A stretch of DNA of 35,085 nt from Rhodospirillaceae bacterium (GCA_018660305.1 JABJKO010000184.1:1-35085); one strand, 5' to 3'; positions 8,430 through 17,153 are shown, counted from the stretch's first letter. The notes: generated from the letters alone by a model not told the origin. Made by a program: numbers and translations.

Positions 8430-10142
8430 ATGGCGGAAATCAGCGGACAGAAATACGACTATGTCATTGTTGGCGGCGGCGCCGCCGGGTGCGTTGTCGC
8501 CGGGCGGCTGAGCGAACGGTCGCAGAACCGGGTGCTTTTGGTGGAGGCGGGGGAGGATTTCGTTCCCGGCACCGAGCCGTCCGAGATCCGCGACACCTTC
8601 GCCGGCACCGCGCACAGCAATCCGCGCTTTACCTGGCAGCAGAATGTGACCTTCGCGCCGCGTCCGTCCAATGCGCCCGATGATCGCAAGAAAGTCCGCT
8701 ATGCCCAGGGCCATGTGATCGGCGGCGGGTCGTCGGTCAACGGCATGATTTCCATTCGCGGTCTGCCGTCCGACTACGAGGATTGGGTCAAGCGGGGCGC
8801 CGCCGGCTGGGGCTGGGACGATGTGCTGCCCTATTTCCGCAAGCAGGAAACCGATGTGGATTTCGATGGCCCGCTCCATGGCAAGGACGGTCCCATGACC
8901 ATCCGCCGGACCGCCAAGGAACGCTGGCCCGGCCTGACCAAGGATTTCATGCGCGCCGCCGAGGAAGAAGGCTGGCGCAATCTTCAGGACAAGAACGGGG
9001 TTTTCGAGGACGGTTATTTTCCCATCGCCGTCGCCAATGCCGACAACCGCCGCAAATCCACCGCGACGGCCTATCTGACCGCAGAAGCCCGCGCCCGGCC
9101 CAATCTGGAGGTGATCGGAGAAGCACAAGCCGAGCGTATTCTGTTTTCCGGAACCCGGGTCACCGGTGTGCGCATCCACCGGCGCGGCGAAGTGATCGAT
9201 ATCCAGGCCAATGAGGTGATTGTAAGCTCCGGCGCGCTGCATTCACCGGCGTTGCTGTTGCGCTCCGGCGTGGGGCCGGCGGCGGAGCTGGCCGGTTATG
9301 GCGTGGATGTGGTGGCCGACCGCGCCGGTGTCGGCAAACATCTGATGGAGCATCCCGGAGTGAATTTCGGCTGCTACATGAAGAAGGAATCGCGCCTGCC
9401 GCCGGATCTGCGCCCGCCCATGTATGCCGGGTTGCGCTGGTCATCGGAGCTTGGCGACTGCCCGGCCGGTGACATGTACATGATCCCCATGAACAAGTCG
9501 TTCTGGCATGCCATTGGCGAGCGGCTCGGCGTTCTGATGATCTGGGTCAATAAATCCTATTCCACCGGTGAGGTCACCTTGAACCCGGCCAATCCCATGG
9601 CTGAACCCATTGTGGATTTCAATATGTGCTCCGATGAGCGGGATATGGAGCGTCTCAAGATCGGGGTGCGCCGGATGGCGAAGCTGGTGGAACGGGAGCC
9701 GCTGCAGAACAGCTTTACCGACGTTTTCCCCATCAGCTACAGCGACCGGGCGCGGAAGTACGCCGTCTATAGCCGGTCCAACCAGTTCCAGACCTGGGTC
9801 GGGGGACAGGCCATGGATGCCATCGGCCCTCTGCGCAGGTTCCTGATTAAGACCCTGATGGCGGATGGACCGTCGATCCCGCAACTCCTGTCCGATGATT
9901 CCGCCATGACGGAATGGATCAAGGGATCCGTGGTCGGTCATTACCATGCTTCCTGTTCCAACCGGATGGGCGCGGCCGACGATCCCGGCGCGGTATGCGA
10001 TTCATCCGCCCGGGTCTATGGCGTCGAGGGTCTGCGGGTCTGTGACGCCTCGCTCATGCCGGCGGTGCCCTGCGCCAATACCAACTTTCCCACCATCATG
10101 GTGGGGGAGAAGGTCGCCGCGACCATCCTGGCGGAAGGGTGA
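8430..10142 (+). CDS. GMC family flavin-dependent oxidoreductase (choline/alcohol dehydrogenase-like)
   Basis: 570 residues. The N-terminal ADP-binding motif YDYVIVGGGAAGCVVAGRLSE and the downstream GHVIGGGSSVNGMISIRG block are the two GMC signatures. The C-terminal catalytic region has GHYHASCSNRMG (active His context) and ANTNFPTIMVGEKVA (second catalytic Asn/His position). Family members oxidise alcohols (choline, aryl or aliphatic alcohols) with FAD. ATG at 8430 follows CAGGGGGTGGGCC. The stop overlaps the GTG start of the next flavoprotein gene by 4 bp, so the two are translationally coupled and probably act in one pathway. Substrate cannot be inferred. Confidence 0.92.
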   Translation: MAEISGQKYDYVIVGGGAAGCVVAGRLSERSQNRVLLVEAGEDFVPGTEPSEIRDTFAGTAHSNPRFTWQQNVTFAPRPSNAPDDRKKVRYAQGHVIGGGSSVNGMISIRGLPSDYEDWVKRGAAGWGWDDVLPYFRKQETDVDFDGPLHGKDGPMTIRRTAKERWPGLTKDFMRAAEEEGWRNLQDKNGVFEDGYFPIAVANADNRRKSTATAYLTAEARARPNLEVIGEAQAERILFSGTRVTGVRIHRRGEVIDIQANEVIVSSGALHSPALLLRSGVGPAAELAGYGVDVVADRAGVGKHLMEHPGVNFGCYMKKESRLPPDLRPPMYAGLRWSSELGDCPAGDMYMIPMNKSFWHAIGERLGVLMIWVNKSYSTGEVTLNPANPMAEPIVDFNMCSDERDMERLKIGVRRMAKLVEREPLQNSFTDVFPISYSDRARKYAVYSRSNQFQTWVGGQAMDAIGPLRRFLIKTLMADGPSIPQLLSDDSAMTEWIKGSVVGHYHASCSNRMGAADDPGAVCDSSARVYGVEGLRVCDASLMPAVPCANTNFPTIMVGEKVAATILAEG

Positions 10143-11857
10143 CGGACGCCCACTCACCCGATTGGGACCGGACCGTCGACCTGCTGGTTGCCGGCGCCGG
10201 GCCCGGCGGCATGACGGCAGCCTTGGTGGCGGCCCTCAACGGGCTGGATGTTCTGATTTGCGAAAAATCCGAACAGGTCGGCGGTACCGGCGCGACGTCG
10301 GCCGGGACCCTGTGGATCCCCGGAAACAGCCAGGGGCGCGCTGCGGGATTTGACGATAAATCCGCCGATGCGGACGCCTATCTCGGTGCCCTGACTGGTC
10401 ACGAATCAGACCCCCGACGTGACGCCTTTCTGGCGGACGGCCCGCGGATCATCGACGATTTGGTCGCACGGACCGCGATCGAGTTCGTGTCCTGCGGGCA
10501 TCATCCCGATTACCGCAACAATCTTCCCGGCAGTGCCGAATATGGCCGGGCGATCATCCCGGCGCCGTTCGATGGCCGGAAGCTGGGGCGCGACTTCGAC
10601 CGCGTGCGGCCGCCCATCGAAGAATATCTCCTGCTTGGCGGCATGATGGTGGGGAAAATGGATATCGAGCATCTGCTCGGCCGCTATAAATCCCTCGGCA
10701 ATTTCGGTCGCGCGGCCGCCCTTGTGCTGCGCTATATGGCCGACCGTCTGCGGTTTTCGCGGGGCACCCGTCTGGTGATGGGGAACGCGCTGGTGGCGCA
10801 GCTCTATTACAGCCTGAAACAGCATTCCGTACCGATCCTGTTCGGCACCGCATTCGAGGATCTCGTGCAGGAGGACGGGCGCGTCACCGGTGCGGTTCTG
10901 TCAGGTGCGGGCGGCGCGCAGCGGGTCCGGGCGCGCAACGGTGTCGTGCTGGCAACCGGCGGCTTCGCTCATGATGCGCGCCGGCGCACGACCTTCATGC
11001 CATCGCCGGTGCCGGCGCATTCCATGGCGGTTCCCGAAAATACCGGCGATGGGCTCGCCATGGCGGAAAAGGCCGGCGGGCGGTTGTCGGCCGGCAGCAA
11101 TGAGATGGGCGGTCTGTGGTCGCCGGTGTCCGTGACCCGGCGCAAGGATGGCTCGGCCGGCCTGTACCCCCATATTCTGCTGGATCGCGCCAAGCCGGGT
11201 CTCATCGCGGTGAACCGGGCGGGGCGCCGGTTCGTCAATGAAGGCGTGTCCTATCACGATTTCGTCGAAGCCATGTACCGGGCCAATGAGACCGACCCCG
11301 CCATTCCGGCCTGGCTCATTTGCGATGTGACTTTTGTCCGCAAATACGGGCTTGGCGCCATTCATCCGGGGACGCGGAATATTCGAAAATTCGAAAAGGA
11401 CGGTTACCTGATCAGTGCTTCCGGTATTGCCGCGCTGGCGGGGAAGCTTGAGATCGATCCCGAAGGTCTGACCGAAACTGTCGCGCGGCATAACCGGTTT
11501 GCCAGGGACGGTGACGATCCAGATTTTGGCAAGGGCAGTACTGTTCTCAACCGGTTCAACGGTGATCCCGAGAACCAGCCCAACCCCTGCCTCGGGCCCA
11601 TCGCGACACCGCCCTTTATTGCCATGGCCGTGTGGCCGGCGGAAATTGCCTGCAGTTCCGGGCTGGCCACCGACGAGAACGCCCGTGTGTTGAAAGACGA
11701 CGGATCACCTATCGGCGGCCTCTACGCCTGCGGCAATGACATGGCGTCCATCATGGAAGGGCACTACCCGGGGCCGGGAACCACGCTGGGCCCCGCCATG
11801 GTGTTCGGCTACCGCGCGGCCCTGCATGCGGCCGGGCAGCGTGCCGGCAATCAATGA
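10139..11857 (+). CDS. FAD-dependent oxidoreductase (fumarate reductase/3-ketosteroid dehydrogenase-like)
   Basis: 572 residues. The N-terminal dinucleotide-binding motif (DLLVAGAGPGGMTAALVAA...EKSEQVGGTGATSAGTLWIPGN) and the C-terminal GLYACGNDMASIMEGHYPGPGTTLGPAMVFGYRAA block match the FAD_binding_2 superfamily, including KstD and flavocytochrome c-type fumarate reductase relatives. The GTG start at 10139 overlaps the GMC stop (GTGA), which fixes the start. Enzymes of this type introduce or remove alpha,beta double bonds of ketones or carboxylates. Together with the GMC alcohol oxidase this suggests sequential oxidation of an alcohol or steroid-like substrate (inference). Its 3' end overlaps the convergent Spy-like gene by 7 bp. 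Confidence 0.88.
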   Translation: MTDAHSPDWDRTVDLLVAGAGPGGMTAALVAALNGLDVLICEKSEQVGGTGATSAGTLWIPGNSQGRAAGFDDKSADADAYLGALTGHESDPRRDAFLADGPRIIDDLVARTAIEFVSCGHHPDYRNNLPGSAEYGRAIIPAPFDGRKLGRDFDRVRPPIEEYLLLGGMMVGKMDIEHLLGRYKSLGNFGRAAALVLRYMADRLRFSRGTRLVMGNALVAQLYYSLKQHSVPILFGTAFEDLVQEDGRVTGAVLSGAGGAQRVRARNGVVLATGGFAHDARRRTTFMPSPVPAHSMAVPENTGDGLAMAEKAGGRLSAGSNEMGGLWSPVSVTRRKDGSAGLYPHILLDRAKPGLIAVNRAGRRFVNEGVSYHDFVEAMYRANETDPAIPAWLICDVTFVRKYGLGAIHPGTRNIRKFEKDGYLISASGIAALAGKLEIDPEGLTETVARHNRFARDGDDPDFGKGSTVLNRFNGDPENQPNPCLGPIATPPFIAMAVWPAEIACSSGLATDENARVLKDDGSPIGGLYACGNDMASIMEGHYPGPGTTLGPAMVFGYRAALHAAGQRAGNQ

Positions 11858-12354
11858 CTGCCGTAACCGCGCAGCCGGCTATAGGCAGCCCGTTGCGGCG
11901 GCGTCAGCATGTCGGCCATGATCAAATGATACTTTAAATGGGTCGCGCGCAGACGGGCTTCCGACGCGCCAATAGCGGATGTTAGTTGGAAGAGGCCGGT
12001 CTCATCGGCGCGTTTGTGACGAAACAACGCGTCGAGATCGGTTTCCTGCTGGATGATTTTCCTGCCCATGGGAATGGCCTCCGCCTTCATTCTCTCGAAC
12101 AGCCGCGCGGTTTCTTGCCGCTGTTCCTGAGTCAGATGCAGGGCATCGGCTAAATCAAGTACGTGACGCGGTCCGGGATAACCGTTCAACTCCGCGGGCA
12201 GCGCGTAGCCCGCTCCGGCCCCGGTCTGCAGGGCCTCTATCCGGTCCGGCGACAGGGCCTTGATATGGTGGTGCGTCGATTTGTTGTGGGGTGACGCCGC
12301 AATTGTCAGGGTGGCGGCGGCCAGGGCAATCAGGATCCGGGGACGTATTTTCAA
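11851..12354 (-). CDS. Spy/CpxP-like periplasmic LTxxQ protein
   Basis: 167 residues with an N-terminal signal peptide (MKIRPRILIALAAATLTIAAS), followed by a His patch (HNKSTHHHIK) and a mostly helical domain with two LTxxQ-type motifs, LTQEQRQETARLFERMK (near residue 74) and LTPPQRAAY near the C-terminus. This matches Spy/CpxP/CnrX/ZraP periplasmic chaperones or metal-stress sensors. The start is a TTG at 12354 preceded by AAAGGAATTTGGCCG. It is the last gene of the minus-strand copper run, 27 bp after the cytochrome c' gene, and its stop overlaps the convergent flavoprotein gene. A role in periplasmic metal stress is inferred from family and location. Confidence 0.72.
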   Translation of the reverse strand: MKIRPRILIALAAATLTIAASPHNKSTHHHIKALSPDRIEALQTGAGAGYALPAELNGYPGPRHVLDLADALHLTQEQRQETARLFERMKAEAIPMGRKIIQQETDLDALFRHKRADETGLFQLTSAIGASEARLRATHLKYHLIMADMLTPPQRAAYSRLRGYGSH

Positions 12355-12381
12355 CGGCCAAATTCCTTTCTCACTGGGGGG

Positions 12382-12858
12382 CTATTTCTTCTTTTTCTTG
12401 ATGCGGAATTGTTTGTGACATCCGCCACAGGTCCTGCCCAGCGCCCGGAACGAAATCTTCACGGCGACCGCGTCTTTCACGTTGGCAGCGGACTCAAGCG
12501 TGCGGGCGGCCGCGACCATACCGTTGGCGCTTAATTTAAAGCCACCCGGGTCGTCCCAGATCTTCGGACTGGCTTCGCTGACACCCCGACCACTTCCCTT
12601 GGGAAACAGGGCAGGGATTTGCCCCCCATGGCGCGCGATGGCGCCGGCGCCGGTTTCGATCGTTGCAAAGTCCATGGGGGACTTGCCGCGTGCCATCCGG
12701 CTCATGGATTTCATGGATTTGCCAATGGATTTCATGACCGCCATGCGTTCCATGACGATTCCCTTGGCGCCGCTGTGCGCGAAGAGCAGTGTCGGGCTGC
12801 TGCCCACGGCGGCGAACAGCATGGCTAAAAGCACGATAGTCGGCTGTCTGGTCTGCAT
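12382..12858 (-). CDS. Cytochrome c' (exported)
   Basis: About 158 residues. The signal peptide (MQTRQPTIVLLAMLFAAVGSSPTLLFA) is followed by an alpha-helical domain starting MERMAVMKSIGKSMKSMSRMA. The single heme motif CGGCH lies at the extreme C-terminus (RTCGGCHKQFR), the arrangement of the four-helix cytochrome c' family, and the protein ends in a Lys tail. These periplasmic pentacoordinate hemes bind NO/CO and appear in stress settings. The ATG at 12858 places the signal peptide correctly; an upstream in-frame ATG at 12900 is possible and neither has a strong binding site. It sits between a TPR gene and the Spy-like gene in the copper cluster. Confidence 0.85.
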   Translation of the reverse strand: MQTRQPTIVLLAMLFAAVGSSPTLLFAHSGAKGIVMERMAVMKSIGKSMKSMSRMARGKSPMDFATIETGAGAIARHGGQIPALFPKGSGRGVSEASPKIWDDPGGFKLSANGMVAAARTLESAANVKDAVAVKISFRALGRTCGGCHKQFRIKKKKK

Positions 12859-12922
12859 AGGGGGGCGTCCGGAATTGTGTCGAGCGGAAATTATAACCAT
12901 GTCATCATAGCGTCGTTAAATT

Positions 12923-13798
12923 TCAATGACCCAGCTTATTTAACTCCACCTTAGCCGCATGAAATTCTGTGAGCCAGTTTGGACCGCGCGCAATTGTCTG
13001 CCTGAAATGGTTAACCGCCAGTTCGGTCTGGCGGTTCATCAAAAAAAATTCACCGCTGTAGAAATGAGCTTCGCTGATCATCTCGTCTTTTTCGTGCCCG
13101 GTATGACGATTCGCAACATGGACAAGTTGCGTTGCCGAAATCAAATCAAGATATAAGGAAACGACCGGCCCGGGCCAAATTTCCATGTTTTGACCCTGAC
13201 TATGGGCGAGAAGACCCGCTCGGCCATCGATACCGGCCCGCCTTTCCGCAAGGTAGAGCCAGATAGCCGAAAACAAGTCTGACGGTTCCAAACCGAGGCT
13301 GCGGCGGTAATCGGTTATCGCCTTGCTAAAATTATCCGAAAAAAAATGGATATTGCCCCGGTTCTGAAATGCCAGGGCATCGTGCGGGTCAAGATTGATG
13401 GCGTTATCGAGATCCTCTAATGCCAGATCATATTTTCCGAGGCGGGTCCGTAAATTGCCTCTGTTGATGTAAGCGGCAATGTTGTGGGGATTGAGATGGA
13501 GGGCGCGAGCGTAATCTGCGACCGAGGTCTTTATCTGGCCATTTTGAAAATAGGCGTCCGCCCGCGCGCGGTGAGCGGTCGATAGGTGCGGGGTCGACAA
13601 AGTGCCCGCTTCGATGACCTGGGAAAACAAGGCAATGGCCCGATCATGGTTATGGGCGTCGGCCGCATCGAATCCTTTTAGGAGCAGAGAGAGACTGTCG
13701 AGAGACTTGGAATGTGAGTCATGACGGCTGGCTTGGCTCGAACTACCCATGGCGATAAAAGCCAAAAGCATGAACACACTATAGCCGATTTGTCTCAT
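12923..13798 (-). CDS. Exported tetratricopeptide-repeat (TPR) protein
   Basis: 291 residues. It starts with a signal peptide (MRQIGYSVFMLLAFIAMGSSSQAS) and then has about four to five TPR units between residues 40 and 175, seen in DRAIALFSQVIEAG, TSVADYARALHLNPHNIAAYINRG, LALEDLDNAINLDPHDALAFQNRG and KAITDYRRSLGLEPSD. The architecture resembles NlpI-like exported scaffold proteins. ATG at 13798 follows AACAGGAGAACAAATC, a good ribosome binding site. Codon use is less GC-rich than in the surrounding genes. A 14-bp hairpin separates it from copB upstream, so it may be expressed at a different level. Partner unknown. Confidence 0.8.
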   Translation of the reverse strand: MRQIGYSVFMLLAFIAMGSSSQASRHDSHSKSLDSLSLLLKGFDAADAHNHDRAIALFSQVIEAGTLSTPHLSTAHRARADAYFQNGQIKTSVADYARALHLNPHNIAAYINRGNLRTRLGKYDLALEDLDNAINLDPHDALAFQNRGNIHFFSDNFSKAITDYRRSLGLEPSDLFSAIWLYLAERRAGIDGRAGLLAHSQGQNMEIWPGPVVSLYLDLISATQLVHVANRHTGHEKDEMISEAHFYSGEFFLMNRQTELAVNHFRQTIARGPNWLTEFHAAKVELNKLGH

Positions 13799-13857
13799 GA
13801 TTTGTTCTCCTGTTTAGGTCTCTGTCGCAATCTGCGTCATGAGAGCCGGAGAGATCA

Positions 13858-13896
13858 CGAGGGCCGAACCGACCGGAGCAGCCGGTTCGGCCCTCG
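13858..13896 (-). terminator. Perfect 14-bp stem-loop between copB and the TPR gene
   Basis: CGAGGGCCGAACCG (13858-13871) and CGGTTCGGCCCTCG (13883-13896) are perfect inverted copies around an 11-nt loop, starting 7 bp after the copB stop on the minus strand. No U-tract follows, so it may attenuate transcription or protect the upstream mRNA from 3' decay rather than act as a classic terminator. Confidence 0.6.
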
Positions 13897-13902
13897 ACGC
13901 CG

Positions 13903-14637
13903 TCAAAAAAAGATTCTTACACCTGCGACGACAGAGAAGACGTTGGAATCTTCGCCTTCTTCACTGGCAAAATCCGCTGTTCTGCCGACTTTCCGCTCCC
14001 AATTGATCCCGATATAGGGGGCGACCTCCCTCACGATCTCGTAACGCAGCCGCAGCCCCAATTCGACATTGCTGAGACCGGAGCCTACGCCGGTTTCCTC
14101 ATCATCCGAAAAAGCGATGTTCAATTCGGCGGATGGCTCGAGAACAAGGCGCTGGGTGAAGAGAATGTCGTATTCCGCTTCCAACCGCAGCGAGGCATCG
14201 CCCTTGGTACTGACGAACAGGCTGGCATCGGTCTCGAACCATTGCGGCGCGAGGCCATTGATGCCGATGACGCCGAAAGTGCGGGACGGATCCGGTTTGA
14301 TGTCGTGGCGAATGCCGATCTGGGCGTCGAAGAAGTCCGAAATCAGTCTCTGATAGAGGAACTGAACCTCGGCATTCTCGAAGTTCTCCTCATTGCGGAC
14401 ATATTCTCCCTCGGTCTTGAGGGTGAGCTTGTTTTCGTCGTCGCCGATGCGCCCTTGCCCTTCCCAGACCAGGAGATCGTTGCCGTCCTGATACCGGTAT
14501 TCCAGCTGGTCGATCTTGACCAGGGTGAACAGATCGTCATCCATCTTCTCGGCGTACGCCGGTGCGCCCAGGAGAGAGACCAGGATAAATCCCGGAACAA
14601 GGGGCAAGACGCGGAGAGTTTTTCTGATGTTGAACAT
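13903..14637 (-). CDS. copB: Copper resistance protein B (CopB/PcoB outer-membrane protein)
   Basis: 244 residues with signal peptide (to about residue 29, GAPAYA-EK) followed by an amphipathic beta-strand-rich domain typical of CopB: LEYRYQDGNDLLVWEGQGRIGDDENKLTLKTEGEY, then FLYQRLISDFFDAQIGIRHD and a C-terminal aromatic strand VFSVVAGVRIFF, the outer-membrane insertion signature. Canonical CopB has a Met/His-rich N-terminal region; this protein lacks it, and Met repeats are instead found in the adjacent CopA. Only 3 bp separate copA and copB. Function: outer-membrane copper handling together with CopA, from knowledge of the family. Confidence 0.92.
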   Translation of the reverse strand: MFNIRKTLRVLPLVPGFILVSLLGAPAYAEKMDDDLFTLVKIDQLEYRYQDGNDLLVWEGQGRIGDDENKLTLKTEGEYVRNEENFENAEVQFLYQRLISDFFDAQIGIRHDIKPDPSRTFGVIGINGLAPQWFETDASLFVSTKGDASLRLEAEYDILFTQRLVLEPSAELNIAFSDDEETGVGSGLSNVELGLRLRYEIVREVAPYIGINWERKVGRTADFASEEGEDSNVFSVVAGVRIFF

Positions 14638-14640
14638 TTT

Positions 14641-16374
14641 TTATCCTCCGACCCTGGCTTGTTTGCCATCCGGTCCGCCTTCAACGATGACCTCGCGGAA
14701 CATGCCGGTTGCCATGTGGTAGATCAGGTGACAGTGAAACGCCCACTTGCCCGGCGCATCCACTTCGGTCTCGGTATAGAGTGTCGTTCCCGGCGAGACG
14801 CTGACCACATGCTTGATGGGGTTCCATTTTTTCGAGCCGTTATCGAGGATGGTCCACATGCCGTGCAGATGCATGGGATGGGTCATCATGGTTTCATTGA
14901 CGAATTTAAAACGCACCCGCTCGCCGTATTTGAGCCGGATGGGCTCGGCTTGGGAGTATTTCTTGTCATTGATGGACCAGAAGTACCGTTCCATGTTGCC
15001 GGTCAGGCGAATGGTGATCTCGCGGGTCGGTTTACGGACTTTGTACAAAGGCTTTTGCGCCTTCAAATCCTTATAGGACAGGAATTTTCCGCCATTGGCC
15101 GCCTTGGGCATAAGACCGCTGCCCGCGGCATAGAAGGGATCGGGCTTCGGACCTCCCATTTTCGAATGATCCATGCCTTTCATTGAACCGGCGCCCATTT
15201 TGGAATGGTCCATCCCCTTCATGGAGTTTGCCCCCATCTTGGAGTGATCCATCCCCTTCATTGAATCGGCTCCCATCTTCGAGTGGTCCATGCCCTCCAT
15301 GTCGCCATGCGCCATCCCCATGTCCGACATGCTGAGCAACGGCCGTTTGCGCTGAGCGGGAACAGAGGCGGTCATGCCTTCCCGTGGCGCCAGCGTGCCC
15401 CGGGCGAACCCGGTGCGGCCCATGGATTCGGCGAACAGCGTGTAGGCCTTGTCGTCTTCCGGCCGCACGATGACGTCGTAGGTCTCGGCCACGGCAATGC
15501 GGAACTCATCGACGCTGACCGGCCATACATTGTTGCCGTCCGCCTGTACCACCGTCATTTTCAGACCGGGTATACGGACATCGAAGAATGTCATCGCCGA
15601 CGCGTTGACAAAGCGCAGTCGGACACGCTCGCCCGGCTTGAACAGGCCGGTCCAGTTCTGCTTGGTATTCTTGCCGTTGACCAGGAAGGTATAACCGCTG
15701 ACATCGGCGATATCGGTGGGTGTCATGCGCATGTCGCCCCACATCTTTCGATCTTCAAGGGCGCCACCGAACCCCATCTTGGAGACATCGCTGAAGAAGT
15801 CGCCAACCGTCCTCTGACTACGATTGTAGTAGTCGGACATCTTCTTGAGATTGCCGAGCACCCGTTCCGGCTTGGTGTCATGCCAGTCGGACAGTACGAC
15901 GACGTATTCGCGGTCGTACCGGAAGGGTTCGCGACCCTTTGGCTCAATGACGATGGAGCCATAAACGCCTGCCTGTTCCTGCAGGCCCGAATGACTGTGA
16001 TACCAGTAGGTTCCGTTTTGCTGGGCGGGGAATCGGTAGGTATGGGTGGTGCCGGGTTTGATGCCGTCGAAGCTGATCCCGGGCACGCCATCCTGCTGGA
16101 AAGGCAGGATCAGCCCATGCCAGTGGATCGAGGTATCCACCTCCATGGTGTTGGTAACGTTGATGGTAATATCTTCGCCTTCCTTGAACCGAAGAACCGG
16201 GCCGGGAATGGTGCCGTTGATAGCCATCCCGGTACGGTCGCTACCGGTCAGGTTTACGGTCTTTTCGCCAATGGACAAATTGTAGGTTCCTGCCTGGGCC
16301 AGGGAAGTGGCGGCAATAAGGCCAAACCCCGCACAGAGCGTCGCCCATCCGGTCCGTGTAAAAAATGAATTCAT
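14641..16374 (-). CDS. copA: Copper resistance multicopper oxidase CopA (PcoA type)
   Basis: 577 residues, periplasmic Cu(I) oxidase. Copper ligands are visible in all four motifs: HWHG (residues 84-87), HSH (126-128), HPMHLHG near residue 525 and HCHLIYHMATGM near the C-terminus. A Met/His-rich insert with four MDHSKMG units lies between the second and third cupredoxin domains. The ATG at 16374 follows GAAGGAAAGAGACAG and starts a Sec-type signal peptide (MNSFFTRTGWATLCAG...AQA). No twin-arginine motif is present, whereas CopA/PcoA are usually Tat substrates. The open frame extends upstream into the cupredoxin gene, but that part is not credible protein. This is the plasmid-type CopA oxidase, distinct from the P-type ATPase also called CopA. 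Confidence 0.95.
   Translation of the reverse strand: MNSFFTRTGWATLCAGFGLIAATSLAQAGTYNLSIGEKTVNLTGSDRTGMAINGTIPGPVLRFKEGEDITINVTNTMEVDTSIHWHGLILPFQQDGVPGISFDGIKPGTTHTYRFPAQQNGTYWYHSHSGLQEQAGVYGSIVIEPKGREPFRYDREYVVVLSDWHDTKPERVLGNLKKMSDYYNRSQRTVGDFFSDVSKMGFGGALEDRKMWGDMRMTPTDIADVSGYTFLVNGKNTKQNWTGLFKPGERVRLRFVNASAMTFFDVRIPGLKMTVVQADGNNVWPVSVDEFRIAVAETYDVIVRPEDDKAYTLFAESMGRTGFARGTLAPREGMTASVPAQRKRPLLSMSDMGMAHGDMEGMDHSKMGADSMKGMDHSKMGANSMKGMDHSKMGAGSMKGMDHSKMGGPKPDPFYAAGSGLMPKAANGGKFLSYKDLKAQKPLYKVRKPTREITIRLTGNMERYFWSINDKKYSQAEPIRLKYGERVRFKFVNETMMTHPMHLHGMWTILDNGSKKWNPIKHVVSVSPGTTLYTETEVDAPGKWAFHCHLIYHMATGMFREVIVEGGPDGKQARVGG
15155..15294 (-). repeat. 39-nt tandem repeat encoding a Met/His copper-binding array in CopA
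   Basis: Four MDHSKMG units, each 13 codons (39 nt) apart, separated by variants of A-x-S-M-K-G. The nucleotide copies have diverged at synonymous sites, so the repeat is under protein-level rather than recent slippage constraint. MxxM/HxxM arrays of this kind bind Cu(I) in periplasmic copper proteins. Confidence 0.85.
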
Positions 16375-16439
16375 CTGTCTCTTTCCTTCATGAGTGAGAC
16401 GCCGGGGCGCGCCACAAAAGGCGGCGCGCCCGCGGGCAA

Positions 16440-17015
16440 TTAGTGTATCGAGATTTTGCCAACCATTCCCGATTCGTAGTGACCCGGAACATTGCAGGCG
16501 AATTCCAGCTTGGTAGCGGAACTGAACTTCCAGATGATTTCGGCGGACTTCTTGGGCTCCACGAGCGCGCTGTTGGGATCGTTGTGCTCCATGGTTTTGC
16601 CACCGCCCATATCCATCTTCATCTTGTCGTGATTGATCTTGTCCGGCTCCAGAACGCCATGTTCCATCATCATCATCATTTCCTTCTGATGGGCCTTGTG
16701 CATCCTGGCTGTGCCAATATTGAACTCGTGGACGAACTCCCCTTTGTTCTCCACGACAAAGCGGATTGTCTCGCCTTTCTTCACCTCGATATTTTCCGGC
16801 GAATAGCGGTTGTCGGTCATGGTGACCGTAACCGTCCGGCTTACGTCGGTAGCCTTGCCCGGTTTGCCGATATCGGCGCGTTGTCCATGGCCCCCGCCAT
16901 GGCCACCGCCATGTTTGCCCGCTGCCAGGGCGCCAGTTGAGAGTGACAGTGTTAGGGCCAAGATTGCCGTAACGACTGATTTGCAAACAAGAGTCGGATT
17001 TTTTCGAATACGCAT
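16440..17015 (-). CDS. Exported cupredoxin-domain copper protein (plastocyanin/azurin-like, CopI-type)
   Basis: 191 residues. A signal peptide (residues 1-32) is followed by a Gly/His-rich linker (KHGGGHGGGHGQ) and a cupredoxin domain. Type 1 copper ligands are assignable: His96 in GEFVHEFNIG, and Cys174, His179 and Met184 in FACNVPGHYESGMVG. Between them lies a Met/His-rich loop (HKAHQKEMMMMMEHG, about residues 107-120) not needed for a simple electron carrier, which suggests extra copper binding. ATG at 17015 follows GCGAGGAGAAACCGACT, an excellent ribosome binding site. It lies upstream of copA in the same run. A copper-tolerance role (CopI-like) is inferred from domain and location. Confidence 0.9.
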   Translation of the reverse strand: MRIRKNPTLVCKSVVTAILALTLSLSTGALAAGKHGGGHGGGHGQRADIGKPGKATDVSRTVTVTMTDNRYSPENIEVKKGETIRFVVENKGEFVHEFNIGTARMHKAHQKEMMMMMEHGVLEPDKINHDKMKMDMGGGKTMEHNDPNSALVEPKKSAEIIWKFSSATKLEFACNVPGHYESGMVGKISIH

Positions 17016-17153
17016 AGTCGGTTTCTCCTCGCATAGAGATGCTTGATTTCGAGGTTTTCGACGGGCGTGCAGCACCGCCCCGATCTGGGCAGCGTAAAAA
17101 AAACGCTGATCAAGGGCGCGGCGGCGATGGCCGCAGGCGTTGCCGAAAACTAG

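Noticed and set aside
15155..15294. Possible CRISPR array from four evenly spaced repeats
   Set aside because: The 39-nt period is in frame inside CopA, the copies lack unique spacers and encode a Met/His array.
15283..16368. 361-codon open frame antisense to CopA
   Set aside because: It covers the copper-ligand motifs of CopA on the other strand and shows no domain of its own.
16375..17034. Upstream extension of the CopA frame to 797 residues
   Set aside because: It runs out of frame through the cupredoxin gene; the real start has a signal peptide and binding site at 16374.
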